A stretch of DNA of 64,000 nucleotides from Trogon surrucura (lineage: Eukaryota > Chordata > Aves > Trogoniformes > Trogonidae). Made by a program: the position numbers and the translations under genes. The first letter of the stretch is position 1, and every line of letters begins with the position of its first letter. The notes under the pieces are model-generated. The model was not told where the DNA came from, did no database searches, and saw only the letters and a list, made by a program, of their open reading frames with translations. Of the stretch, positions 48,372-60,560 are shown piece after piece. The stretch spans positions 11,702,689 through 11,766,688 of the forward strand of contig CM036658.1 in NCBI GenBank assembly GCA_020746105.1, given 5' to 3'.

Positions 48372-49361
48372 GTTGACTTTTACTTTCCATTTACAGCCAC
48401 AGATTTGGTATGGACAGGAAGAGACCATAGCGACAGAGACGTAGAACCAGAACTTTCTTGAAGAAGAGAGAAAATAAGTTAAGTAGCCACGAGTGTGCAA
48501 GAGACCTGGCCAGGAGAAATGTGTGTGTATATGGGGTGTCTGATCCAGGATTTTGTTGACTTTTTCTTGCCATTTGCAGCCACAGGTTTTGAGACGGACA
48601 GGAAGAGGCCACGGTGGAGATGTGGGCTCAGCTACAGAGCAGTAGAACCAGAACTTTCTTGAAGAAGAGAGAAATTAAGTTAAGTAGCCATGAGTGTGCC
48701 GGAGACCTGGTCAGGAGAAATGTGTGTGGATATAGGGTGTCTGATCCAGGATTTTGTTGACTTTTTCTTGCCATTTGCAGCCACAGGGTTTGAGACGGAC
48801 AGGAAGAGGCCACGGTGGAGATGTTGGTTCAGCGACAGAATTGTAGAACCAGAACTTACTTCAAAAAGACAGAAATTAAGTTAAGTAGCCAGGAGTGTGC
48901 TGGAGACCTGGTCATGAGAAATCTGTGGGGATATGGGGTGGGTGATCCATGTTTTTTGTTGACTTTTTCTTGCCATTTACAGCCACAGCATTTGAGAGGG
49001 ATAGGAACAGAGCAGAATGGGGCTCTGGGCTCGGCAACAGAGATGCAAAATCAGAGCTTCCTCCAAAAACACAGAAATCAAGTTAAGCAGCCAAGAGTGT
49101 GCCGGAGACCTGCCCCGTAGAAATCTGTGGGGATAAAGGGTGGTTGATCCATGGTTTTTTTTGACTTTTTCTTGCCATTTGCAGCCACAGGGTTTGAGAG
49201 TGACAGGAAGAGGCCACGGTGGAGATGTTGGTTCAGCGACAGAGATGTAGAACCAGAACTTACTTCAAAAAGACAGAAATTAAGTTAAGTAGCCAAGAGT
49301 GTGCTGGAGACCTGGTCAGGAGAAATCTGTGGGGATAAAGGGTGGGTGATCCATGGTTTTT

Positions 49362-50367
49362 GTTGAATTTTTCTTGCCATTTGCAGCCAAGGATTTGAGA
49401 GTGACAGGAAGAGGCCACGGTGGAGATGTGGGCTCAGCTACAGAGTCGTAGAATCAGAAATTACAGGAAGAAGACGGAAATTAAGATAAGTAGCAACGAG
49501 TGTGCTGGAAACCTGGTCAGGAGTAATCTGTGGGAATATTGGGTGGGTAATCCATGTTTTTTGTTGACTTTTTCTTTCCATTTGCAGCCACAGGATTTGA
49601 GAGGGACAGAAGCAGAGCAGAATGGGGCTCTGGGCTCGGCAACAGAGATGGAAAATCAGAACTTAATTCAAAAAGAGAGAAATCAATTTAAGTAGCCAAG
49701 CCTGTGCTGGATACCTGGTCAGGAGAAATCTGTGGGGATAAAGGGTGGTTGATCCATGGGTTTTGTTGACTTTTTCCTGCCGTTTGCAGCCAAGGATTTG
49801 AGAGTGACAGGAAGAGGCGACAGTGGAGATGTGGGCTCAGACTTAGAGGTGCAGAATAAGAACTTTCTTGAAGAAGAGAGAGATTAAGTTAAGTAGCCAC
49901 GAGTGTGCAAGAGACCTGGTCAGGAGTAATCTGTGGGGATATGGGGTGGGTGATGCATGGTTTTTGTTGACTTTTTCTTGCCATTTGCAGCCACAGGACT
50001 TGAGAGGGACAGGAACAGAGCAGGATGGGGCTCTGGCCTCAGCGACAGAGATGCAGAATCAGAACTTACTTCAAGAAGAGAGAAAATAAGTTAAGTAGCC
50101 AAGAGTGTGCTGGAGACCTGCCCCGTAGAAATCTGTGGGGATAAAGGTGGTTGATCCGTGGTTTTTGTTGACTTTTTCTTGCCATTTGCAGCCACATGTT
50201 TGAGACGGACAGGAAGAGGCCACGGTGGAGATGTGGGCTCAGCTACAGAGTTGTAGAACCAGAAATTACAGGAAGAAGACGGAAATTAAGATAAGTAGCC
50301 ACGAGTGTGCTGGAGACCTGGTCAGGAGTAATCTGCGGGGATATGGGGTGGGTGATCCATGGATTTT
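49362..50367 (+). repeat. satellite block duplicated at +2.0 kb (copy 2)
   Basis: The partner of 47363-48371. Identity is clearly higher than between neighbouring monomers, showing block-wise amplification. Confidence 0.85.
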
Positions 50368-52986
50368 GTTGACTTTTTCTTGCCATTTGCAGCCACAGGT
50401 TTTGAGACGGACAGGAAGAGACCACGGTGGAGATGTTGGTTCAGTGACAAAGTTGTAGAACCACAACTTTCTTGAAGAAGAGAGAAATTAAGTTAAGTAG
50501 CCATGAGTGTGCCGGAGACCTGGTCAGGAGAAATGTGTGTGGATATAGGGTGTCTGATCCCGGATTTTGTTGACTTTTTCTTGCCATTTGCAGCCACAGG
50601 TTTTGAGAGTGACAGGAAGAGGCCACGGTGGAGATGTGGGCTCAGCTACAGAGTTGTAGAACCAGAAATTACAGGAAGAAGACAGAGATTAAGATAAGTA
50701 GCCACGAGTGTGCTGGAGACCTGGTCAGGCGTAATCTATGGGGATATTGGGTGGGTAATCCATGATTTTGTTGATTTTTTCTTGCCATTTGCAGCCACAG
50801 GTTTTGAGAGGGACAGGAACAGAGCAGGATGGGGCTCTGGGTTCAGCGACAGAGATGCAGAGTCAGAACTTACTTCAAGAAGACAGAAAATAAGTTAAGT
50901 AGCCAAGAGTGTGCTGGAGACCTGCCCCGTAGAAATCTGTGGGGATAAAGGGTGGTTGATCCGTGGTTTTTGTTGACTTTTTCTTGCCATTTGCAGCCAC
51001 AGGTTTTGAGAGTGACAGGAAGAGGCCACGGTGGAGATGTGGGCTCAGCTACAAAGTTGTAGAACCAGAAATTACAGGAAGAAGATGGAAATTAAGATAA
51101 GTAGCCAGGAGTGTGCTGGAGACCTGGTCAGGAGTAATCTGTGGGGATATGGGGTGTCTGATCCAGGATTTTGTTGACTTTTTCTTGCCATTTGCAGCCA
51201 CAGGTTTTGAGACGGACAGGAAGAGACCACGGTGGAGATGTTGGTTCAGTGACAAAGTTGTAGAACCGCAACTTTCTTGAAGAAGAGAGAAATTAAGTTA
51301 AGTAGCCATGAGTGTGCCGGAGACCTGGTCAGGAGAAATGTGTGTGGATATAGGGTGTCTGATCCCGGATTTTGTTGACTTTTTCTTGCCATTTGCAGCC
51401 ACAGGTTTTGATACGGACAGGAAGAGGCCACGGTGGAGATGTTGGTTCAGCGACAGAGTTGTAGAACCAGAACTTACTTCAAAAAGACAGAAATTAAGTT
51501 AAGTAGCCAGGAGTGTGCTGGAGACCTGGTCATGAGAAATCTGTGGGAATATGGGGTGGGTGATCCATGTTTTTTGTTGACTTTTTCTTGCCATTTACAG
51601 CCACAGCATTTGAGAGGGATAGGAAGAGGCAGAATGGGGCTCTGGGCTCGGCAACAGAGATGCAAAATCAGAGCTTCCTCCAAAAACACAGAAATCAAGT
51701 TAAGCAGCCAAGAGTGTGCCGGAGACCTGCCCCGTAGAAATCTGTGGGGATAAAGGGTGGGTGATCCATGGTTTTTGTTGACTTTTTCTTGCCATTTTCA
51801 GCCACAGGATTTGGTATGGACAGGAAGAGACCACGGTGGAGATGTTGGTTCAGCGACAGAGATGTAGAACCAGAACTTACTTCAAAAAGACAGAAATTAA
51901 GTTAAGTAGCCAAGAGTGTGCTGGAGACCTGGTCAGGAGAAATCTGTGGGGATAAAGGGTGGGTGATCCATGGTTTTGGTTGACTTTTTCTTGCCATTTG
52001 CAGCCAAGGATTTGAGAGTGACAGGAAGAGGCCACGGTGGAGATGTGGGCTCAGCTACAGAGTTGTAGAACCAGAAATTACAGGAAGAAGACGGAAATTA
52101 AGCTAAGTAGCCACGAGTGTGCTGGAGACCTGGTCAGGCGTAATCTATGGGGATATTGGGTGGGTAATCCATGGTTTTTGTTGACTTTTTCTTGCCATTT
52201 ACAGCCACAGGACTTGAGAGGGACAGGAACAGAGCAGGATGGGGCTCTGGGCTCAGCGACAGAGATGCAGAATCAGAACTTACTTCAAGAAGAGAGAAAA
52301 TAAGTTAAGTAGGCAAGAGTGTGCTGTACACCTGCCCCGTAGAAATCTCTGGGGATAAAGGGTGGTTGATCCGTTGTTTTTGTTGACTTTTTCTTGCCAT
52401 TTGCAGCCACAGGTTTTGAGACGGACAGGAAGAGGCCACGGTGGAGATGTTGGTTCAGCGACAGGGATGTAGAACCAGAACTTACTTCAAAAAGACAGAA
52501 ATTAAGTGAAGTAGCCAAGAGTGTGCTGGAGACCTGGTCAGGAGAAATCTGTGGGGATAAAGGCTGGGTGATCCGTGGTTTTTGTTGACTTTTTGTTTCC
52601 ATTTTCAGCCACAGGATTTGGTATGGACAGGAAGAGACCACGGTGGAGATGTCGTTTCAGCGACAGAGATGTAGAACCAAAACTTTCTTGAAGAAGAGAG
52701 AAATTAAGTTAAGTAGCCATGAGTGTGCCGGAGACCTGGCCAGGAGAAATGTGTGCGGATACAGGGTGTCTGATCCAGGATTTTGTTGACTTTTTCTTGC
52801 CATTTCCAGCCACAGGGTTTGAGAGTGAGAGGAAGAGGCCACGGTGGAGATGTGGGCTCAGCTACAGAGTTGTAGAACCAGAAATTACAGGAAGAAGGTG
52901 GAAATTAAGCTAAGTAGCCACGAGTGTGCTGGAGACCTGGTCAGGCGTAATCTATGGGGATATTGGGTGGGTAATCCATGGTTTTT
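50167..52986 (+). repeat. large satellite block, copy 1 (about 2.8 kb)
   Basis: Monomers from 50167 to 51978 match 53995-55808 at a fixed lag of 3828-3830 bp. From 52180 to 52986 the lag becomes about 3629 bp, so one monomer is missing from, or was added to, one copy. The first monomers of the pair differ by only a couple of bases. Confidence 0.82.
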
Positions 52987-53188
52987 GTTGACTTTTTCTT
53001 GCCATTTGCAGCCACAGGACTTGAGAGGGACAGGAACAGAGCAGGATGGGGCTCTGGGCTCAGCGACAGAGATGCAGAATCAGAACTTACTTCAAGAAGA
53101 GAGAAAATAAGTTAAGTAGCCAAGAGTGTGCTGTACACCTGCCCCGTAGAAATCTCTGGGGATAAAGGGTGGTTGATCCGTGGTTTTT

Positions 53189-54800
53189 GTTGACTTTTTC
53201 TTGCCATTTGCAGCCACAGGTTTTGAGACGGACAGGAAGAGGCCACAGTGGAGATGTGGGCTCAGCTACAGAGTTGTAGAACCAGAAATTACAGGAAGAA
53301 GACGGAAATTAAGATAAGTAGCCACGAGTGTGCTGGAGACCTGGTCAGGAGTAATCTGCGGGGATATGGGGTGGGTGATCCATGGATTTTGTTGACTTTT
53401 TCTTGCCATTTTCAGCCACAGGATTTGGTATGGACAGGAAGAGACCACGGTGGAGATGTTGGTTCAGCGACAAAGTTGTAGAACCACAACTTTCTTGAAG
53501 AAGAGAGAAATTAAGTTAAGTAGCCATGAGTGTGCCGGAGACCTGGTCAGGAGAAATGTGTGTGGATATAGGGTGTCTGATCCAGGATTTTGTTGACTTT
53601 TTCTTGCCATTTGCAGCCACAGGTTTTGAGAGTGACAGGAAGAGGCCACGGTGGAGATGTTGGTTCAGCTACAGAGTTGTAGAACCAGAAATTACGGGAA
53701 GAAGACAGAGATTAAGATAAGTAGCCACGAGTGTGCTGGAGACCTGGTCAGGCGTAATCTATGGGGATATTGGGTGGGTAATCCATGATTTTGTTGATTT
53801 TTTCTTGCCATTTGCAGCCACAGGACTTGAGAGGGACAGGAACAGAGCAGGATGGGGCTCTGGGCTCAGCGACAGAGATGCAGAGTCAGAACTTACTTCA
53901 AGAAGAGAGAAAATAAGTTAAGTAGCCAAGAGTGTGCTGGAGACCTGCCCCGTAGAAATCTCTGGGGATAAAGGGTGGTTGATCCGTGGTTTTTGTTGAC
54001 TTTTTCTTGCCATTTGCAGCCACAGGTTTTGAGACGGACAGGAAGAGGCCACGGTGGAGATGTGGGCTCAGCTACAGAGTTGTAGAACCAGAAATTACAG
54101 GAAGAAGACGGAAATTAAGATAAGTAGCCACGAGTGTGCTGGAGACCTGGTCAGGAGTAATCTGCGGGGATATGGGGTGGGTGATCCATGGATTTTGTTG
54201 ACTTTTTCTTTCCATTTTCAGCCACAGGATTTGGTATGGACAGGAAGAGACCACGGTGGAGATGTTGGTTCAGCGACAAAGTTGTAGAACCACAACTTTC
54301 TTGAAGAAGAGAGAAATTAAGTTAAGTAGCCATGAGTGTGCCGGAGACCTGGTCAGGAGAAATGTGTGTGGATATAGGGTGTCTGATCCAGGATTTTGTT
54401 GACTTTTTCTTGCCATTTGCAGCCACAGGTTTTGAGAGTGACAGGAAGAGGCCACGGTGGAGATGTTGGTTCAGCTACAGAGTTGTAGAACCAGAAATTA
54501 CGGGAAGAAGACAGAGATTAAGATAAGTAGCCACGAGTGTGCTGGAGACCTGGTCAGGCGTAATCTATGGGGATATTGGGTGGGTAATCCATGATTTTGT
54601 TGATTTTTTCTTGCCATTTGCAGCCACAGGACTTGAGAGGGACAGGAACAGAGCAGGATGGGGCTCTGGGCTCAGCGACAGAGATGCAGAGTCAGAACTT
54701 ACTTCAAGAAGAGAGAAAATAAGTTAAGTAGCCAAGAGTGTGCTGGAGACCTGCCCCGTAGAAATCTGTGGGGATAAATGGTGGTTGATCCGTGGTTTTT
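53189..54800 (+). repeat. two adjacent four-monomer higher-order repeats (806 bp each)
   Basis: Units 53189-53994 and 53995-54800 each consist of four monomers in the same type order and are almost identical to each other, while the four monomers within a unit differ clearly. This is a classic higher-order repeat and the most recent duplication seen in the array. Confidence 0.88.
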
Positions 54801-56614
54801 GTTGACTTTTTCTTGCCATTTGCAGCCACAGGTTTTGAGAGTGACAGGAAGAGGCCACGGTGGAGATGTGGGCTCAGCTACAAAGTTGTAGAACCAGAAA
54901 TTACAGGAAGAAGATAGAAATTAAGATAAGTAGCCAGGAGTGTGCTGGAGACCTGGTCAGGAGTAATCTGTGGGGATATGGGGTGTCTGATCCAGGATTT
55001 TGTTGACTTTTTCTTGCCATTTGCATCCACAGGTTTTGAGACGGACAGGAAGAGACCACGGTGGAGATGTTGGTTCAGTGACAAAGTTGTAGAACCACAA
55101 CTTTCTTGAAGAAGAGAGAAATTAAGTTAAGTAGCCATGAGTGTGCCGGAGACCTGGCCAGGAGAAATGTGTGTGGATATAGGGTGTCTGATCCAGGATT
55201 TTGTTGACTTTTTCTTGCCATTTTCAGCCACAGGGTTTGAGACGGACAGGAAGAGGCCACGGTGGAGATGTTGGTTCAGCGACAGAGTTGTAGAACCAGA
55301 ACTTACTTCAAAAAGACAGAAATTAAATTAAGTAGCCAGGAGTGTGCTGGAGACCTGGTCATGAGAAATCTGTGGGGATATGGGGTGGGTGATCCATGTT
55401 TTTTGTTGACTTTTTCTTGCCATTTACAGCCACAGCATTTGAGAGGGACCGAAACAGAGCAGAATGGGGCTCTGGGCTCGGCAACAGAGATGCAAAATCA
55501 GAGCTTCCTCCAAAAACACAGAAATCAAGTTAAGCAGCCAAGAGTGTGCCGGAGACCTGCCCCGTAGAAATCTGTGGGGATAAAGGGTGGTTGATCCATG
55601 GTTTTTGTTGACTTTTTCTTTCCATTTTCAGCCACAGGATTTGGTATGGACAGGAAGAGACCACGGTGGAGATGTTGGTTCAGCGACAGAGATGTAGAAC
55701 CAGAACTTACTTCAAAAAGACAGAAATTAAGTTAAGTAGCCAAGAGTGTGCTGGAGACCTGGTCAGGAGAAATCTGTGGGGATAAAGGGTGGGTGATCCA
55801 TGGTTTTTGTTGACTTTTTCTTGCCATTTACAGCCACAGGACTTGAGAGGGACAGGAACAGAGCAGGATGGGGCTCTGGGCTCAGCGACAGAGATGCAGA
55901 ATCAGAACTTACTTCAAGAAGAGAGAAAATAAGTTAAGTAGCCAAGAGTGTGCTGTACACCTGCCCCGTAGAAATCTCTGGGGATAAAGGGTGGTTGATC
56001 CGTGGTTTTTGTTGACTTTTTCTTGCCATTTGCAGCCACAGGTTTTGAGACGGACAGGAAGAGACCACGGTGGAGATGTGGGCTCAGCTACAGAGTTGTA
56101 GAACCAGAAATTACAGGAAGAAGACAGAGATTAAGATAAGTAGCCAGGAGTGTGCTGGAGACCTGGTCAGGAGAAATCTGTGGGGATAAAGGCTGGGTGA
56201 TCCGTGGTTTTTGTTGACTTTTTCTTTCCATTTTCAGCCACAGGATTTGGTATGGACAGGAAGAGACCACGGTGGAGATGTCGTTTCAGCGACAGAGATG
56301 TAGAACCAAAACTTTCTTGAAGAAGACAGAAATTAAGTTAAGTAGCCATGAGTGTGCCGGAGACCTGGCCAGGAGAAATGTGTGCGGATACAGGGTGTCT
56401 GATCCAGGATTTTGTTGACTTTTTCTTGCCATTTGCAGCCACAGGGTTTGAGAGTGACAGGAAGAGGCCACGGTGGAGATGTGGGCTCAGCTACAGAGTT
56501 GTAGAACCAGAAATTACGGGAAGAAGAGAGAGATTAAGATAAGTAGCCACGAGTGTGCTGGAGACCTGGTCAGGAGTAATCTATGGGGATATTGGGTGGG
56601 TAATCCATGATTTT
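53995..56614 (+). repeat. large satellite block, copy 2 (about 2.6 kb)
   Basis: The partner of 50167-52986, one monomer shorter. Confidence 0.82.
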
Positions 56615-57218
56615 GTTGACTTTTTCTTGCCATTTGCAGCCACAGCATTTGAGAGGGACAGGAACAGAGCAGGATGGGGCTCTGGGCTCAGCGACAGAGA
56701 TGCAGAATCAGAACTTACTTCAAGAAGAGAGAAAATAAGTTAAGTAGCCAAGAGTGTGCTGGACACCTGCCCCGTAGAAATCTCTGGGGATAAAGGGTGG
56801 TTGATCCGTGGTTTTTGTTGACTTTTTCTTGCCATTTGCAGTCACAGGTTTTGAGAGGGATAGGGACAGAGCAGGATGGGGGTCTGGGCTCGGCAACAGA
56901 GATGCAGAATCAGAACTTACTTCAAGAAGAGAGAAAATATGTTAAGTAGCCATGAGTGTGCCGGAGACCTGGTCAGGAGAAATGTGTGTGGATATAGGGT
57001 GTCTGATCCAGGATTTTGTTGACTTTTTCTTGCCATTTGCAGCCACAGGATTTGAGAGTGACAGGAAGAGGCCACGGTGGAGATGTGGGTTCAGCTGCAG
57101 AGTTGTAGAACCAGAAATGACAGGAAGAAGACGGAAATTAAGATAAGTAGCCAGGAGTGTGCTGGAGACCTGGTCAGGAGTAATCTGTGGGGATATAGGG
57201 TGTCTGATCCATGTTTTT

Positions 57219-57420
57219 GCTCTTTTTTTCCTGGTTTTAAGAGCCACAGGATTTGAGAGTGACAGGAGGAGAGCAGGAATGAGATGTGGCCTCAGTCAGA
57301 CAGGTGTAGAACCAGAACTTTCTTGAAGAAGACAGAAATTAAGTTAAGTAGCCAAGAATGTGCTGGAGACCTGGTCAGGAGTAATCTGCGGGAATATTGG
57401 GTGGGTGATCCATGTTTTTG
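57219..57420 (+). repeat. divergent monomer type
   Basis: Here the acceptor-like module is changed to a ttttttcctggttttaagag form and the body has ggaggagagcagga and gtggcctcagtcag. The same variants recur only at about 59432-59633, eleven monomers later, so the two are related by duplication. Confidence 0.75.
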
Positions 57421-59818
57421 TTGACTTTTTCTTTCCCTTTGCTGCCACAGGATTTGGTATGGACAGAAAGAGACCACGGTGGAGATGTTGGTTCAGCGAC
57501 AGAGATGTAGAACCAGAACTTTCTTGAGGAAGACAGAAATTAAGTTAAGCAGCCATGAGTGTGCCGGAGACCTGGCCAGGAGAAATGTGTGCGGATACAG
57601 GGTGTCTGATCCAGGATTTTGTTGACTTTTTCTTGCCATTTGGAGCCACAGTGTTTGAGAGTGACAGGAAGAGGCCACGGTGGAGATGTGGGCTCAGCTA
57701 CAGAGTTGTAGAACCAGAAATTACGGGAAGAAGACAGAGATTAAGATAAGTAGCCACAAGTGTGCTGTAGACCTGGTCAGGAGTAATCTATGGGAATATT
57801 GGGTGGGTAATCCATGTTTTTTGTTGACTTTTACTTTCCATTTACAGCCACAGGATTTGAGAGGGACAGGAAGAGACCATGGTGGAGATGTTGGTTCAGC
57901 GACAGAGAAGTGGAACCAGAACTTTCTTGAAGAAGAGAGAAATTAAGTTAAGTAGCCATGAGTGTGCCGGAGACCTGGTCAGGAGAAATGAGTGGGGATA
58001 TAGGGTGTCTGATGCAGGATTTTGCTGACTTTTTCTTGCCATTTGCAGCCACACGGTTTGAGAGTGACAGGAAGAGGCCACGGTGGAGATGTGGGCTCAG
58101 CTACAGAGTTGTAGAACCAGAAATTACAGGAAGAAGGTGGAAATTAAGATAAGTAGCCACGAGTGTGCTGGACACCTGGTCAGGAGTAATCTATGGGGAT
58201 ATTGGGTGGGTGATGCATGGTTTTTGTTGACTTTTTCTTGCCATTTGCAGCCACAGGACTTGAGAGGGACAGGAACAGAGCAGCATGGGGCTCTGGGGTC
58301 AGCCACAGAGATGGAAAATCAGAACTTACTTCAAAAAGACAGAAATCAAGTTAAGTAGCCAAGAGTGTGCTGGAGACCTGGTCAGGAGAAATCTGTGGGG
58401 ATAAAGGGTGGGTGATCCATGGTTTTTGTTGACTTTTTCTTGCCATTTCCAGCCACATGATTTGGTATGGACAGGAATAGACCACGGTGGAGATGTCGTT
58501 TCAGCGACAGAGACGTAGAACCAAAACTTTCTTGAAGAAGACAGAAATTAAGTTAAGTAGCCATGAGTGTTCTGGAGACCTGGTCAGGCGTAATCTATGG
58601 GGACATTGGGTGGGTAATCCATGGTTTTTGTTGACTTTTTCTTGCCATTTACAGCCACAGGACTTGAGAGGGACAGGAACAGAGCAGGATGGGGCTCTGG
58701 GCTCAGCGACAGAGATGCAGAATCAGAACTTACTTCAAGAAGAGAGAAAATAAGTTAAGTAGCCAAGAGTGTGCTGTACACCTGCCCCGTAGAAATCTGT
58801 GGGGATAAAGGGTGGTTGATCCCTGGTTTTTGTTGACTTTTTCTTGCCATTTGCAGCCACAGGATTTGGTATGGACAGGAAGAGACCACGGTGGAGATGT
58901 GGGCTCAGCTACAGAGTTGTAGAACCAGAAATTACAGGAAGAAGACAGAGATTAAGATAAGTAGCCAGGAGTGTGCTGGAGACCTGGTCAGGAGTAATCT
59001 GTGGGAATATTGGGTGGGTAATCCATGGTTTTTGTTGACTTTTTCTTTCCATTTACAGCCACGGGATTTGTTATGGACAGGAAGAGACCACGGTGGAGAT
59101 GTCGTTTCAGCGACAGAGATGTAGAACCAGAACTTTCTTGGAGAGAAATTAAGTTAAGGAGCCACGAGTGTGCTGGAGACCTGGTCAGGAGTAATCTGTG
59201 AGGATATAGGGTGTCTGATCCATGGTTTTTGTTGACTTTGTCTCGCCATTTCCTGCCACAGGATTTGAGAGGGACAGGAAAAGACCACCGTGGAGATGTG
59301 GGATCACCAACATAGGTGCAGAATCAGAACTTTCTTGAAGAACTCGGAAATTAAGTTAAGTAGCCAAAATTGTGCTGGAGACCTGTTCAGGAGTAATCTG
59401 TGTGGATATAGTTTGTCTGATCCATGTTTTTGCTGGTTTTTTCTTGCTTTTAAGAGACACAGGTTTTGAGAGTGACGGGAGGAGAGCAGGATGGAGATGT
59501 GGCCTCAGTCAGAGAGGTGTAGAATCAGAACTTTCTTGAAGAAGACAGAAATTACATTAAGTATCCACAATTTTGCTGGACACCTGGTCAGGTGTAATCT
59601 GTGGGTATGTAGGGTGGGTGATTCAAGTTTTTTTTTTACTTTTTCTTGCCATTTACAGCCACAGGATTTGGTATGGACAGGAAGAGACCACGGTGGAGAT
59701 GTAGGATCAGCCACAGAGATGCAGAATCAGAACTCTCTTGAAGAAGACAGAAATTAAGTAGCCACAAGTGTGCTGGAGACCTGGTCAGGAGTAATCTGTG
59801 TGGATATAGGTCTTGTCA

Positions 59819-60050
59819 TGTTTTGAGTGCAGTTGCCCAGGAAACACCACAAAAAACAGTAAAAATGAGAAAGAAACTCGTGGCTTGAGGACAAAACAGT
59901 TTAATACCTAAAAAAGATAATAAAAAATTTTTGAAGGGACAAAATCCAAAGCCATGTGGCCCCCAGCAGCCCCAGTTGCTCCTGCACCTCTATCCTGTTG
60001 GGTGAGAGGGAAGGCTCCTCACAGGGTCCCACTGCTCCTCACCATTGGTC
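59819..60050 (-). mobile_element. possible LTR remnant abutting the satellite
   Basis: The plus strand contains ctcgtggcttgaggacaaaa, then cagtttaatacc. This resembles ctcgtgggtttgagataaaa, then acagtttgttttaat, at the U5/R side of the solo LTR at 61731-62165. The rest is too diverged to place the ends. If real, it marks the right boundary of the satellite. Confidence 0.4.
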
Positions 60051-60119
60051 CAGCTCCACCTGCAGCAGCTCCCAGAGCTGTTTAGTATGGGAATCCTGCT
60101 GAACACACGGTGGAAATAT

Positions 60120-60560
60120 ACCACCAGCTTTTAGTAAATGAACTGTTCTGATATGTGGGGACGTTGCTGAACATCTGGAAGATAAAACTGGACTAGACTT
60201 GGGTAAAAACAAGCTGTTCTGAACAAGCCGCACACAGGATAATGATGAATGCATTAAAGAGAACAGGCTGGGAAACTGCATGAAGGCGTATGTGAACGGA
60301 CGTAAGTAAAGTAGTCACAAGGACAAATGTATCAAGAAAAACATAAATAATCCTGTCTGGCTTCATAGTTCAGATACAGAGACTGTATACAAGCGGCTCT
60401 AGGGGGTTCACACACACAGGCAGACACACATACATTCACACATAACTTTTGCTCCTGCTTCTACTTTTACAATAAAAGGCCTTGCATTCATCTCAGACCA
60501 GAGGTTGCCATCTTCTTCATCGACACGTTTCTATTAGCTTCTTTCCTCATAAGCACTCCT
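60120..60560 (+). mobile_element. candidate LTR-like segment
   Basis: A TATA-like tgtatacaag (about 60386) is followed about 85 bp later by caataaaaggccttgc (AATAAA about 60472), then a segment ending near ccttaaca. The short distance between TATA and poly-A signals is typical of avian LTRs with a short R. I could not find a convincing TG start with a matching target duplication, so the borders are guesses. Confidence 0.35.

Larger units (their letters stand above)
46732..59812 (+). repeat. 13-kb tandem satellite, about 65 monomers of about 201 bp
   Basis: Counting the anchor gttgac in tttgttgactttttcttgcc gives 65 positions from 46757 to 59634, spaced 201-203 bp apart except for a few short or long units (mean about 201.2). 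A monomer reads: gttgac, pyrimidine tract, ccatttgcag, ccacagg.tttgagagtgac, aggaag.g.ccacggtggag, a (g)gctcagc.acagag block, agaa.cagaa, gaaattaagttaagtagcc, gagtgtgctggagacctggt, then gggtgatccatgg. At least three sequence types alternate, marked by ccacggtggagatg with ttacaggaagaag, by cagagcaggatggggctctg, and by ccatgagtgtgccggagacc. Because 201-202 is not a stable multiple of 3, the recurring 60-90 codon frames on both strands shift from unit to unit and are not genes. No CENP-B box was seen. Confidence 0.97.

Noticed and set aside
46861..59757. Dozens of 60-106 codon open frames on both strands inside the satellite, some with repeated near-identical peptides
   Set aside because: They recur only because the DNA repeats. 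The period is not a multiple of 3, so the frame changes from monomer to monomer and each frame ends in the next unit. No start context, domain or continuous protein results.
46732..59812. CRISPR-like or centromeric alpha-like array
   Set aside because: Monomers are contiguous without unique spacers, so it is not CRISPR. No CENP-B box-like motif was seen, so a centromeric role cannot be claimed from sequence.
60219..60548. Precise LTR borders TGTTCTGAAC to TTTCCTCA with caagc/taagc as target duplication
   Set aside because: The flanking pentamers do not match exactly and other borders are equally possible, so only a loose candidate interval is reported.
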